DNA from: Drosophila pseudoobscura
Taxonomy: Eukaryota; Arthropoda; Insecta; Diptera; Drosophilidae
Direction: 5' to 3'
DNA length: 64,000 bases
NCBI RefSeq assembly: GCF_009870125.1
Contig: NC_046683.1
Location: 21,957,001 to 22,021,000 of the forward strand
Under the pieces are notes generated by a model. It was not told the origin of the DNA and searched no databases. It saw only the letters and a list, made by a program, of their open reading frames with translations. Positions 20,703-33,559 of the stretch are shown here, in pieces (positions within the stretch are counted from its first letter, which is position 1; the number at the start of each line of letters is the position of its first letter). Both the position numbers and the translations under genes were made by a program.

Positions 20703-22395
20703 ATGGACAGCCGGTTTTATGCTCTGAATATACGAAGGTATCAGCAGCGGGCGCAGATAGAGACGCCCGACACAATCTATTGGGAAAGGCTAGAGGTAAC
20801 CGAGACTATGGCTAACTGGAGACCAAATTTCCGAATCCAAAGAATCAACTGTTGTTTTTATTGCATTGTAGAAACCCGAGTTCCTCAAAGAGTGCAACAC
20901 CATCGACTATTTGGACTTCAGCCCCAGCGACCCAGATAACTTTGTCGTGACTTGCTCGGTTCGCGTCCAAATATACAATTTGGTTACCAAGCTGGTGGTA
21001 AAGAACCTATCAAGGTTCCAAAAGACCGCCTATGGGGCGACATTTCGGCAAGATGGCCGGCTACTGGCGGCCGGTGACGAAGAGGGCCATGTCAAGCTAT
21101 TCGACACCACCAGCCGGAACATCTTGCGAATCTTTAAGGGCCATAAGGCGCCCGTGCATAGGACTTTCTTCACCAACGACAAACTGCAGCTGACCAGCTT
21201 CTGCGACGACAAGTCGGTGCGCCTGTGGGACGTGTCCAACGAAAAGGTAGTAAACACTTATAACGATGCCCACACGGACTACATTCGCGCTGGGGCCATG
21301 CATCCGCTGGCGGGCAACATGTTCGTCTCCGGCGGCTACGATGGTAAAATTAATCTGTATGATACGCGTGCAGAGAACGCGATTCAGCGTACCCTGGACC
21401 ATGGCAGTCCGGTGGAGTCACTTCTATTCATGCCCAACGGTTCCATATTCATCAGCGCTGGCGGCAACCAGGTGCGTGTCTGGGACCTCATAAGCGGCTG
21501 CCGCCTGCTCACGATGATGTCGCAGCACCACAAAACAGTGACCTGCCTGCGCCTGGGAACTGACGGACGACGCCTGTTCTCCGCCGGCCTGGATCGGCAT
21601 GTTAAGATCTACGACACCACCACTTACAAAACCGTCCACACGCTTACCTATCCCAATGCCGTTGTAAGTCTGGGCGTGGCCAGCGGCGATCAGGCCGTGG
21701 TCGCCGGCATGGTGGATGGTCTCATCTCAATCAAGCGTATGATCGTCGAAAACAAACCGAGTCACCTGAACAAGATCCGTGCGAGTCATGCGGCTAAAGA
21801 AAAGAGGAAGCTCGTCAAGAAACTGATGCGACCAGATACCTCGCAAGCTGTGGACCACACCATCAAAAACAGGTTCAAGAGTACCAAACTCCAGACCTAC
21901 GACGTTCATCTCCGCAAGTTCAACTTCAAGAAGGCTTTGGATGAGGTTCTCCTCCCTCTTCAGGTGGAAAAACATCCAGAAAACACTGTGGCTGTCATCA
22001 CAGAGCTGCTGCAACGCCGGGCCCTGGACAAGGCCCTCACCGAACGACCCGACGTAGTTCTCATCCAGTTTATCGATTTTCTCTGCACACACATGGGCGA
22101 AATCCGTTTTATGCGACCGCTAATGAATGCCGCCAATACCGTCCTCGACATCTTCGAAGGCAGTTGTGTGTCGTATAGTTTAAAAGTGATGGAAGCACTA
22201 CAACGACTGTCTACCGCTATCCAGGCGGAAATCGCAGTCACCGTCGAGATGCTCCAGCTGAAGGGAGCCATGGATACGATTATTGGCGTCTCCCTGAACG
22301 ACAACTACAGGCCGAAGACGCGCACAAGTACACCAAAGGAAGTCCGAATGCAACCGTCAGCGCGCGCGGAAAAGTACGTGATCTATGTTGATTGA
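20703..22395 (+). CDS. UTP15 homologue (U3 snoRNP / SSU processome), two exons (20703-20795, 20872-22395)
   Basis: Homologue of UTP15, a component of the t-UTP/UTP-A subcomplex of the small-subunit processome, which binds pre-rRNA in the nucleolus and links rDNA transcription to 18S processing. Probably the orthologue of fly CG3071. Exon 1 encodes 31 residues (MDSRFYALNIRRYQQR...) and ends GAG before donor GTAACC; a 76-bp intron ends in TTGTAG; total 538 residues. Residues about 45-300 hold WD40 repeats, visible as GH-x(n)-WD endings such as SFCDDKSVRLWD, GYDGKINLYDTR and GNQVRVWDLISG. Residues about 340-500 are the UTP15 C-terminal helical domain (FNFKKALDEVLL, RRALDKALTERP). The open frame in exon 2 starts upstream of the first ATG, which supports the spliced N-terminus. 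Confidence 0.93.
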
Positions 22396-23959
22396 CAGCG
22401 AGAAGTTAGGGAATGAAGGGAACAAATTTGACCTTAAGTAGACGGAGACGCATTGGAACGGCCTATTAAAAGAAGAGGCTCATAGGGGACCATTGGTTTG
22501 ACGACGGGTGATGATCGTGTGGAGTCCACGCATATCCATTTAAGATTATAATGAATAATAATTAAGTTTTGAGTTGACCGCTCTTTAGTTTTGGAATAAA
22601 TATTGCCCCGACTTGTATGCATATATTGGGTTTTTTTTTATTAAATACATACTTAAAATGAACAATTCATGTCGTTTGCCAATTGCCGTTTCGTAATGTA
22701 CAATTCAATTTTGTCTGCCTTCGTTGGAGTAATACAAAATCGGAGCTATAATGGAGGAAGCAACCACCAAACTGCTGCCCTCGACTTAACTTTGTGTTTA
22801 TTATATGCTGCGACTGCTATACGATTTTTCATTTACTTTCACTTCTGGTTGCTCCTTCTCCCTTCGAGTCTAGTCTGCATATGTACGTATGAGCATATGT
22901 TAGCTTTACTCGTATTTAAATGTAGATTTAGATTAATTGTAGGTTTACTTTATTTTATGGTACGATTATTTGGAAAGACGAATTTACACTTGAAGTTGCT
23001 CTCATCGAAGTTGCGACGCATCGTTCTGTTCTGTTCTTTTGTTTTACTTTTTAGCTTACATTTAGTAAATAGATATTTGTATATGTATATGTATAATTAT
23101 GTATGTGTGTTTCTAGGTATACATTTATATCTATCTCGCTATATCTGTGCCTTATATCTCAATGCTGCTTGCATCGCCTGCAAGCCACTAGAGAGAATCT
23201 TATAAGATTACACAATTTGTTAAACTAAATAAGAATACAATCAGGACTTACGACTTAACTAGTTACATTTATGTGGGCGAGTGTTTGTGTTTACTTTGTG
23301 GCTCCACGTGTGTACGTGTGGGTATGTGTGGGTGGAGGAAGTAAGTTTAAGTGTAAGCGGAAGTGAAAGCCGAGGAGCCACTGCATTTACAATTAAATTA
23401 CAAATTACATTCATATACATAACAGATATTGCCTTTACATGTTGCACTCTGTTCCTCCTGCGTTCCGCCTGCTGTTCCAAAACTCTATACAAAACACACC
23501 ATCATGAGATTGGCATGGGTTCGGGATCAGGGCTGGGACTAAAGGACTCCGTCTACACCTTGCGTTGCCCCTACTGCTGCTGCTTTGTTGCTTTCGATTT
23601 TTGGCTCACTTAACCGCTAACAGATTATTTATGTCCGTGTTCACACATAACATATATACTATCCATGCTTGAAACATAACTTGTCTACAGAAACGGATCA
23701 AATAATATAGGAAGCTGGATACAAATATAATATTTGCTATACATATAGAAAATAAAAATTATTGGTTGGGGACTTGTCCGTCTGTTCATCTTAGGGATCG
23801 TCTAATAAACAACTGATCAAAAACTGTGTGGGCCAGAAAACGGGGGGCGGGGAAAAACATGTCTGTGCTGATGCTGTTTTTTGTGGTTGGGTTGTGGTGC
23901 TGGTGGTGGTGGTAATGGTAATGGTGTGTAGAGGCGAATCCGGACTGGACTGAACTGCC
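22396..23959. other. 3' flanks of UTP15 homologue and UBE2Q homologue
   Basis: Two convergent genes end here. AATAAA for UTP15 lies 200 bp after its stop. The remainder is AT-rich with short TATG repeats (23080-23105) and TG-rich DNA (23280-23340), most likely the long 3' UTR of the E2Q gene. The 178-codon ORF at 22669-23205 is hydrophobic, AT-driven and without homology that I recognise; I treat it as chance. Confidence 0.5.
22595..22600 (+). terminator. Polyadenylation signal of UTP15 homologue
   Basis: AATAAA 200 bp downstream of the stop codon on the coding strand, followed by a T-rich stretch at 22626-22640. Confidence 0.6.
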
Positions 23960-26912
23960 TTAGCCATCCTCCTTGGGCGGTGTGAACCAACCTGCACGTG
24001 GTTGGAATGGGATAGTTTCAGTTGTGAATCTTCCTAAGCAGCCAAGCCACCATTTTTACTTACCATTCTTCTCATGGATCTGCACAAGGGACTTGAAGCT
24101 TTGCTGGGCTCGTGCCAGGCTGTACTGGCCTTGGGTCAGTGCCTGTTCATGATGAGACTAGAAGAATTATTTCATTATCTCCTAGCGGAAGACAACACAA
24201 TGCCTACCTTGGTTGCCCCAAACTGTATCCGCGCCTTGCCCTTGACAAGGGTGGCCGCTATCTGCATGATTACCGCCTCGACAGTGTAGGCTGAGCTCCA
24301 GCCCTGTTTGGTCAGCAGCTCCATGCAAATGGCGCCGCCGATGAGCACATATCCACCTACATATTAATACAGATCAAATTAAAATTTGTCTTTGGTCTCT
24401 TTAATGGGTGATTGATTGAACCTGAGATGATTGGGTGCACGACGCGGACAAAGGGCGGCTCAAAGGGATAGGTCTCCTTGAAGAGGATGTTAAGGAGTAT
24501 GCTGTCCTTGCCTTCCTTCTCCTTGAGCATTAGTAGATCACTGTGCAGCGGACTGTCGGGGTCCACTGACTTGAGGCGGATGTTCCACTCGTAGATCGAG
24601 TCGTTGACGAGCTCAATCAAATACATATTCTTCTTGAAGGCGTCCGATCGATAAATATCACGTAGTTCCTTCATTAGGCGATCGGTTGCCTGCACGGAAC
24701 CTGAAACGGAACCCTAAATCAAATCAAAGGAGAAGAGTGAGTTAGTTAGTGCCACAGCCAAGTAGCGCACATGCCCAAGGACAACCCACTTTTAAATAGT
24801 CTTGTCTTTGACTTTGACGCAGTCTTTCTAGGGTCGCTAAGTGCTCCACTTCCATGTCATCTTTCTGCAATGATTCAAAATCTGATTGCAATCGGCTTTG
24901 CGATTAACTGAGCTTTGCCACGCACCTTATTTGTACTCCGTACATCATCCATTTCCAATGGCAAATCCTCGTCGCCCTCGCTCTCCTGTTCGCTCTCGCC
25001 AATGGGGTCCTCGATCTCGTCCTGATCGGAATCGGTCTCCTCGTTGCCCCCATGCGACCCCATTTTCCTCTGTTCGCAGCGCAGCGGGGAAGCCGATGGC
25101 GGTGGCGTTTGCAATGGCAACGTTAAATTGTCTACATCGGGTGGCAGTGGAACGTTGTGTAATCGGCACAGCTCGCGCAGCAATATGCCAACCTGCAACA
25201 TTTCGATTTGTGGAATTGGTGAATTAGTAAATCTATGTATGCTCCTATTCCTGGCGGGATAGCTTTACCTGATTGATCACGTGATTATCACGACCATTTG
25301 TATTGCTAAGTATTTGAACAGCATTGGTGACGCTCGTCTCCTCGCTCTCCGCAAACCACACTGGCGGCGATGAGGGATACGTTTCCTGTGGATGGAATAT
25401 CGCTGAGGTTGTTAATCTGTGTCACGTTTAAGTGTATTCATGGGGAATTTGAGGGGAACACCGATGTTTCTGTTTGGGGTGGGTCAAGGCCTTCTCACTG
25501 TATGGATTGTTCACCTCGCTCCCTCTCCCAGGTTGAATCGTGAACAAACATACGTCATGCCAAACGTTGAGAGAGAGAAAGAAATAACGAGAACAAGCAA
25601 GAAAGAGATGTAGCAGGCAGAACAAAATTATAACCTTTAATTAGATCGTTGAACCAAGTCGAAAGCACTGCACAGACAAAACAGGCGAAACTCAGGGAGG
25701 CGAGGGTCCGTTGGGACGCTGGGGAACGCTTGCAGACAACCGATCGGGTGAAATGAATCATACATTACTTTACTTTTTGTCTCCTCCCAAATCCTCTCCG
25801 GTAAAGGACAGGACCAGGCTGAAGAAGAAGAGCCAGGCGACAGCGCGAGATGGGGATAGCGAGCGGATGGCCAAAGGGCAAAGACAATCTTCCATCCCTC
25901 TCGCTCGTTTACTGGTCAGCGTGGGAATAAAGACTAAGCACACACCCATACAGACATTGTTTGTTTTGCGGTTCTTTGGTGCGAGTAGCGAAGCTTTGAA
26001 GCCGCTATAACCAATATCGATATGTTCCGAGCCGATTTTAATTAACACGTCAGGTACTAAAGAACTTATCATAGGCAGAACATAGAATGAACTCAAAAAC
26101 ATGATACCTGAGACATGATACGTTGTCCTGGTGAAGGCGCCCATTAATTCTCACGAATTCTATACATTAGGACATTTTCCCAGCCTCAAAACAAGAAGAG
26201 CTTCATTCCATCCGCCTACCAATATTCCCTTAAAAAGTTGCAATCATCTGACCTGACCAATGACGATCCCAGTCGCCTACCAAAGATGATATTCCAGATA
26301 CTGCTGGAATTGCTGACTGGTAAATGTAGTTGAGATTTCCTTGGTATTCGGTTCACAGGGCAATGGTGAAGTAGCCTCCCCTTTATATGTAGAGTTTTGT
26401 GTGTACATTTCTCCACTGTGTGGAGTTCTCCCCTGTAGACTGTAAGAGCGGACTATAGAATGTGACATACACATACATTGTATGAATATGGAGTGTACAT
26501 GGAAGAGTACACAAAAGATCCAAGCCTGAATAAACGCATCATTGGGCAATGGAATGCAAGTACAGAACCGGACAATAAGGGAATCGCACCATAGACTAGC
26601 CAGGGGCCACGCCAGTCGTTCCGTAGGACTAGTGTGGAAGATACGGACGGCTACCAATCTACGATACAGATAAGTGGGTAGACCCCGTCAGGGAGGAGTG
26701 CGAAGGAAGTGGGGTGGGATGATAAGGTGTTTTAAAAGAGTTTGACTTACCGTTATATTCGCATGGATGTCGTAACGCTTGCCGTTCTTATCAATGAACC
26801 TGCACAAGAGCTCGTCGACGCTGGAGTTGAGTATCTGAAAGCGTTCGTGATTCTTCGGGAAGATCTTCTCCAGAGTTTTGATTTCTTGCTTTAAGGTGTT
26901 AAGGCACGCCAT
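23960..26912 (-). CDS. Ubiquitin-conjugating enzyme E2 Q family (probable CG2924 orthologue), eight exons
   Basis: Minus-strand exons: 26751-26912, 25269-25385, 24926-25192, 24790-24864, 24422-24713, 24208-24356, 24064-24142 and 23960-23991, coding 390 residues with every phase consistent. The N-terminal RWD-like domain ([18 protein letters not shown]) is followed by an acidic linker ([20 protein letters not shown]) and the UBC fold from about residue 215, containing [16 protein letters not shown] and the catalytic cysteine in [16 protein letters not shown] (about Cys315). It accepts ubiquitin from E1 and passes it to substrates or E3s; UBE2Q enzymes can ubiquitinate non-lysine residues. The C-terminus is [10 protein letters not shown]. 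The start is the only ATG near the beginning of the domain; the frame upstream opens from TTG. The first intron is about 1.37 kb, all others under 80 bp. Confidence 0.95.
25386..26750 (-). other. First intron of the E2Q gene
   Basis: A 1,365-bp intron, much larger than the other six. I see no convincing coding frame or mobile element in it; ORFs at 25770-26144 and 26277-26657 lack recognisable features. It could hold regulatory sequence. Confidence 0.6.
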
Positions 26913-29568
26913 ATTGGCGGGCAAGGCAATTGGTCTAGTCTGATTTGGTCCGATGATGCTGCTGTGGGTTGTCTGTCGTTTCAGCTTGCTCCCACAATGG
27001 AGCTGCTGCTGCGCTACTGTCCCCCAGGTAAGGGTATGGGCGCGGAATCAACGCGGAATCAATGAAAGCACCACACAACGCACACTACAATGGAAGAAAA
27101 CAACGAAAGAAAGCCAAAAGTCGCAGTCGTTGGCGCAAACGTTGTAGTTGTATTTTTCTTACTTGCTGTCGCAGCAGAAATTATTGTTTTGCGGCCTGGT
27201 TACCCGACTCGACTCCCTTGCTCCTCACCTTACCTCACTCACCGCACCGCACCACACCGCACCACACCACACCGTACGAGTTCAGCCTTCTGCTTGTTCA
27301 CCTCTCCTCCTCCTACTTCTATCATGCACAACGGCCTCTTCTCTCGCCGTTTTTCGTCGGCTGTGTCGCTCTCCTCTCGATGAGGTTGCGGATGGTCGGC
27401 GATAGATGGCGTTTCGGCGCTAGCGCTGGTTTCCTACTAAATTACAAAAATGATGACAGCTCTATTTTTTGTTGTTTTCTTGGTTTTTTAAACCAATACT
27501 GTTGTAAATCCGCTGCAGTGTAGTATTTGTATTGTTCGGAGGCAGATTATAACAGTTGTTTGTGGATTTTTGTCTACGCGTCCTTAATAGTCACTGTCCT
27601 GCTCCACTTTTGTTTACTCTTTTCCGGCCTCTGCGCCACTGTAGGTGTACGCTTCGGCACTCACACTGATGCTGCGGCTGCTTCTTCTTCCTCTCCTGCG
27701 GCGCACAGCATGCGCTCTTGTGTGTGTGTGCGTCTCTCTTCTTTTGGCGTTCAGTTTTTTGCACTTTGATTTTGCTGCTTCCTTGCGGCTTGCCTTTCGT
27801 TACACAGCTTTGACTTTGACCAATGTCCTGGTCCCGGCTTCAATTCACACTCTGTGCGTTTTAGTAGGTATTGGTAGAATAAAACAGAAATATAGATAGA
27901 GAGAGTGAGATGGATAAGCACGTGTTTCACTCTAGCCAATAGTTTCGATCGCTTCAGTTGTACTTTCTGTGGCAATCCGAAGCCAAAAACAAAAACAACA
28001 GTTACATACACCCAAACAGACACACACACGTACACTTGCCATCGCACTGGTCTCCCGCACATAAACACTCACATTACTACGGTGTTACCTCTTTCTCTTC
28101 CGCCGTTTTAACCAAAACTGAACTTTAAAAAAATCAAACAAATTGTGCCAGGAAAATCTTGCTCGCGTTGGAGTCTTTCTTTTTCTCCCTTTTGCTTTGG
28201 ATATTTTAGCTACATACATATGAACATAACTATAGAGATAATTTTCGACTCTGTATTTAATCCAAACTTCGTTTCAGGGGAAATCATTGTTATAACAAAA
28301 ATAAACTTTTAAAATGCCCGACAAAATCTCAGAGCCATGGCAGTCTGATGGGATAGAAAAATGATGGCGAAAGAAAATCCGTCCCAAAGAGGAATTGAAA
28401 GTCTGGCAGCCAGTTCGGTCTCAGCCCCTCCACTTTGGTCATACACACACATACATATCTCGCAACTGTCAAAATCTCTTCGAGGCTCCACTGTGCGCTT
28501 GCGGCAGCTGAGAAGCCAGCTGCTGTCGTGCCGTATCATGCATAACCTTTTTTCCATTCGTTTTCAGCATTGCATACACACACACACACACACACGCATG
28601 GGTACACTCAATTTGTAAATAGCTTTAATTATTTATCAATATTATGTCTCTAATGCACTCAAAAACTAACTTTTCCCAAATGCCCCCACTCCCAGGCGCT
28701 CCACAGACAGCGAGAAAGATGGAAAAGCAAAGAACTCCTTTGTTTGCGTTTTATTGGCATTCTCTTGCATCCGCAAGAACACGGCGGACCAGCAGACACA
28801 CAAAAAGAAACAGTAACTCCTTTGACGCACCCCGATAGTGTAGCACAACCAGTTCGTGTAATTTTCCAAAACTTCCAGAGTATTACAACGGGACAAAAAT
28901 ATGTAAGTAAAGCCCAAAATCGCAGGCCAAGAAAAAATTTTACAAAAAAAGAGAAAAAAAAAAACAAAATAATACACGCACACACCAACAAAATGAATGA
29001 TACGAAGTTCCACGCACGTCCACCCGCTTTACCTTTGCACCACCGACAACAAGACGACCTGATCATAGAGATGTCAGTCAGTCCTCTGCAGTTGCTATCG
29101 GCCCCCAAGTTCAGCCATTTCCCCATCGTTTACCATCGATAGCATTATCGGTTGTTTTGCGAATGCAACCCAGCAACCTCAACCCAGCTAATTGGAATAC
29201 ATTTACCTGTGCTTGATCGGGAAACACTTCTGTAGGATATATGCATTCAAATACAGCTAAATTGCACAAATATGTTCATAAGTTATGTGGTAATTTTACG
29301 TGGAGGTTGTGGTAAGCATCTGTGGACTGCTTCTGCCTTCGGGAGATACGGATTTCTTATTGTTATTGTTTACTTGGCATAAAGGGTTTTTGGTTCGAGT
29401 TTTTGTCAACTATGCGCTGATTAAGTGTTTGATATTTCACTTTGTATAACGATATGTTCTACCCTATTATGTATTTTGGCACGGCACTTCTGCAATTTCT
29501 CGGAATTGTAATTTGCTCCGCGGACGATTGCTTATTGAGATGTGTAATAACTAGGGCTGCACTGTCAC

Positions 29569-29576
29569 TATCGATA
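29569..29576. promoter_or_regulatory. Perfect DRE (TATCGATA)
   Basis: An exact DREF site 2.65 kb upstream of the E2Q start codon. It may mark the true transcription start of the E2Q gene or an unannotated promoter; no gene in the neighbourhood could be recognised. Confidence 0.4.
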
Positions 29577-30219
29577 GTTCGCAGCTGTATATCTGCGATA
29601 ACGATAGCTTGCAATTTCTCGAAAATATATCTGTTTGTTCAGATGTGTGAATAGGGCTGCACAGCACTGGGATATATATCGATCAAGCAATACCCTGGTA
29701 GAGTCTCGTAGTGAATGGCTGGCGCAAAGTAAGTCTGTATCGAAACATTCAAACATTTATTTATCATACCTTGCCTGTAATAAATAGTACTGGCAATTGC
29801 ACTTGAAAATTATACTGAAAGTAAAGATTTAAAGATATCGAAGGAAATTAAAGAACGAATACAGAATACTACTCCGGTTTCAGATTTATTAGTTTTGAGC
29901 TTTCCTAGTTGTGTCGCCTATTTGTTTCTCCCCTACATTCCTTCTGCTTCAGCCATGTCTGCTCCATGGGATTATTTAAATCCATACATATACGAGTATA
30001 ACATACATATATGTATGTATGTACAAACATCCACACATGTGCATATGTACATACATTTATATCATATGTACGGGGTAGATCATATAGATAGATAGTCATG
30101 GGTCTTGGGTACTTTAAATTTTGTTTTTATGCAGATCGAAGAAGGAATAGTTTAAAGCACAACGGAATGGATTGGAATTGGATTTCGTTTGTTACATTTT
30201 ACATTTTGTTTGTTTTTGT

Positions 30220-30225
30220 TTTATT
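30220..30225 (-). terminator. Candidate polyadenylation signal of HYOU1
   Basis: AATAAA on the minus strand, 330 bp downstream of the HYOU1 stop codon, within T-rich DNA. Confidence 0.4.
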
Positions 30226-30554
30226 AGATTAGAGATAGATTAGCATAATTAAACCCCGACTTTAGCTAATTTGAATACAAAAAAAACGTAGAAATATATC
30301 TTGCCTGGCGCGAAATGTTGTGGTCCGGAGACCTGTACCGATCGGATCCCCTACCCCCCAAAGATTAGAAATGATCAGATTTTCGCCTCCCCCTGAAGTT
30401 CGTTTCCGCATCCTGTTTGGCAGTCGCCGTTGACGCATCTGGTCAGCGGCGCCCCGCGGCCCCCGCCCTATGTGCATTACGAACATCCATTAATCGTCAG
30501 GTCTCTCCCAGCATTTCGCGCCTTGCCTTTATCTACCCCAGTGTCGGACTTGGT

Positions 30555-33500
30555 TTAGAGTTCGCTGTGTGGTGTCTTGGATTCAACTGTGGGCGTGGGT
30601 GTGAGCTCCGGCTCGGTGTCTGGCTGCTGCTGCTGCTCAGGGTTCTCCTTTATCTGCTCTTCGTCGCCGCTGCCAGCAGCTTCTCCCTCCTTTTGCTCCT
30701 CTTTGTCAGTCTCTTTGGGTTTCTTGTCCTTGTCGGCGACCTTGGGCTTCCAGATCTTGATCTTGTTCACCAGATACTTGACTTCGCGGTCCAGCAGGCT
30801 CATCTTGGCGGTGATTTCTTTGACCGACAACCTAATATCGGCATTGCGTGGGAGCTTCTTCTGGGCGGCGGTCTCAGTCTTGAGCCAGGCACTGCTCTCA
30901 TCGATGGCCTTGGCGAGGGTGTCGATCTCCACTTGGGTGTAGACATCTTTTTCAGGATTGGTGTCCTTGGTGAGGTTACGGGCGGTGACCAGGAACTTCT
31001 CGGCGCCGTCGAGCATGCCCTTAAGGGCCTTGGTGGCCTCGGGCCGTTCTTCGTGCTCCCAATGACGGGCGAGGAAGACACCCGAGAGCTTCTTGAGCTC
31101 GTGCAACTTGTCCTCGTAGATCTCCGGCTTAGGATCTTCGAGATCCTCGTACAGCCATTCGGACAGAGTGCTGCACTCGGCCAGGAGCTTCTCCTTTTCC
31201 TTTGCAGTGGCACAGCTCTCATAGGCATCCTCAGTCAGCTTCTGCTGCACCTCGATGATGTGCGACTCGAGAGAGTTGAAGGCGGACTCAAGGCGCACAC
31301 GCTCCTCCTCGATCTTGTTGATGGCCGTCAGCTTGGCCAGCGAGCTGTCGTAGGCGGACCCGGAAAGGTTGGCCGTAAACAGCACATGGGTGTTGTGGGC
31401 CACGGGAGCCTTAACGGTGACCAGCTTAATAGCGTCGGGTTTCTCCTTGGCCTCGCCCTCTGGGTCAGAGTCCGTAGTCTTCTTCTCCTTCTGCTCAGCC
31501 TCAGCAGGCTTCTCAGTCTGGCTATCTTCCGTCTTGGGTGTTTCACCTGCTCCTCCCGTTGACTCCTCGGGCCCAGCGTCGTCCTTTATGTCATCAGTTG
31601 AATCGTCCGCCGTGTCGGATTTCTTGGTGAAAAGCTTGCTGATGGTACTGCCCAGCTTGGCCAGAGTGCTGTCCTCGTCCGCATCGTCTGGCTTCTGCTT
31701 GTCGTAGATATATTCAACACCAGTGCACCGGACGATGCCCGATTCGTTGAGCTCGAAATATGCCTTGATTCCCTTGTTCTCGACCAGGTCCTTCTTCAAA
31801 CTCTCCAGCAGTTCTTTGACCTGCCTGATTTCCACACGCGTAATGTTCAAGCTGCCCATGGATGCGACTGTCTCTTGGCTGTAACGATCCAGGTCGCCGT
31901 AGTTCACAAAGAACTCAAAGTCGTCCGAGTGCTTGTTAAAGGTGATCACCTTCTTCTGGGGATAGGGATTCATCAATCCGAACAGGACGCGCTTTACCTT
32001 CTTCGCAGAAACGCCATCTGCGGCAACGCTGTCGAAGACCACTTGGAGGGGATATAGGACGGCGTCCTTAACCACAAATTTCTTCACCTTGAAGCCAGCG
32101 GAAAGATCGGCCGCCTTGTAAACAGCGCCCATGGTGGCCGACTCGTCGGCATTAAGATTCTTGCCCAGCTCCTGCTTGATAAGAGCCTTGATGGTCTCCT
32201 GGACACGGGGCACGCGCGTGCCGCCACCGAACAAAATCACTTGATTGATCAGGTCGAGGCTCAGATTAGATGAGGCAAGGGCCTGCTTTAGTGGATTGGT
32301 GGTGCGTGGCCACAGATCCGCACAGATCTCCTCCAGCTTCTCGCGAGAGACCGGCAGCTTGAAGTCGATGTCCTCCAGGAGGTTCTCGATCTGGGCATAA
32401 TGTTCGTTATTCGCCGACAAAACGTTCTTCAGCCGCCCGGCTTCCTTGAAAAGCTTGGCTAGGGCCCGGGGACTGGTGGTCACATCCGTCTTGGTCTTCT
32501 TTAGCGCATTAAACTCGGTGGCCAGATAGTCGCGCAAACGCAACTGTATCTCCAAACCACCCAGCGTGCGATCGAATCCCACGCCCAGCACCTGCACCAC
32601 CGGATTCGTCTCCTTAGTTTGCTTGTCCTTTACCAGTTGGTAGCTCACGACTGCCGCTGACGTCTTATAGGCACCCATGTCGTAGAACAGATAGTACTGA
32701 GCCGTCTCGTTGATCTCGCCGCGATGGAAGACCCCGTAGTTGAGGGCCACTGCCGCGTAGTCGTTGATAAGCTGCAGCACCTTCAGGTTGGCCAGTTGGG
32801 CAGCGGCCAGCAAAGCCTCCCGCTCGGCCTGGCCAAAGTAACCGGGTACAGTGAGGACACATTCGGCTATGGACTGCTGTGTGGATATTTGGGCGTACTC
32901 CTTGGCCTTGACCAACATTTGCGCGATGAGTTCTTCTACTGAAAACTCCTCGGTGTCGCTTTTCTTGAACACCACCGTATTGCGTTCCGGGTCGCCGACA
33001 ATGTTGTAGTAGGGGAAGCGTTTTCTGTGGTTGTCGAAAAAATGTTCTAATTAAAAAGGGTCCTCTAAAGCAGGCAGTCATTCACAGAGTGTCCGAGTCA
33101 TTCAAGCTAATCTTGGCCATTAAGCACTGACGTGGCCGAAAACCACACCGACTCACACGCACACACACATAAAAAAACAAAAATAGAGGCATCAACTTAC
33201 CGGTAAAGATCCACAATGGGGTTATCGATGGTCTTGCCGAGAAGATCCAGCAAATAGCCGTAGGCCGAAGACGGTTCACGAATGCCAATGGTCTGGGCAT
33301 CCTCGCCAACGGTGCGAACGCCATCGCGGAATGCGATAATGGCCGGCGTCTTACGCTTGGACTCACGGTTCAGAGCAATCTCCATGGGCACGCCCGGCGA
33401 GACGACGCCCACCTTCATCCACTCGGTACCCAAGTCCACGGACATAACAGCAGCCGACTGGGCAGTGGGAAGATGCAGCATTCCCACGAGAACGGTAACG

Positions 33501-33559
33501 ACACCCAGCATAAGAATTTGTGTGCGCCACGAGCGGCCCGCACTCGCTAGCAGCTCCAT
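30555..33559 (-). CDS. HYOU1/GRP170 ER chaperone (probable CG2918 orthologue), two exons (33201-33559, 30555-33024)
   Basis: A large Hsp110/GRP170-class Hsp70 relative of the ER lumen that acts as nucleotide exchange factor for BiP and holds unfolded proteins. The protein has 942 residues (family usually 920-1000). An N-terminal signal peptide (hydrophobic core [14 protein letters not shown]) precedes the ATPase domain, which opens [17 protein letters not shown] and contains [29 protein letters not shown] and [16 protein letters not shown]. An acidic Glu/Lys loop at about residues 585-660 is the GRP170 insertion. The C-terminal helical domain is followed by a low-complexity tail ending HSEL, a KDEL-type ER retrieval signal. 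Exon 1 ends CG before donor GTAAGT; the 176-bp intron ends CACAG; the junction encodes Arg-Lys-Arg-Phe-Pro-Tyr-Tyr. The start is the first ATG and directly precedes the signal peptide. Confidence 0.95.

Larger units (their letters stand above)
26913..30554. other. Upstream region of E2Q gene and 3' flank of HYOU1
   Basis: No gene recognised in 3.6 kb. The E2Q 5' UTR and promoter are expected here, perhaps reaching ATCGAT elements near 29135 and a perfect TATCGATA at 29569-29576. An AGGGCTGCAC decamer occurs twice near 29553 and 29653. CA, CATA and ACACCGC short repeats are scattered. ORFs are short or low complexity. The HYOU1 3' UTR occupies the right end, with TTTATT (AATAAA on the minus strand) at 30220-30225. 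Confidence 0.45.

Noticed and set aside
22669-23205. 178-codon ORF downstream of the UTP15 homologue
   Set aside because: TTG or late ATG start, AT-driven hydrophobic composition, no motif; it sits in expected 3' UTR.
30417-31562. 381-codon plus-strand ORF opposite HYOU1
   Set aside because: Antisense to the acidic loop and C-terminal domain of HYOU1. Leu-rich composition is the complement of Lys/Glu-rich codons; no motif recognised.
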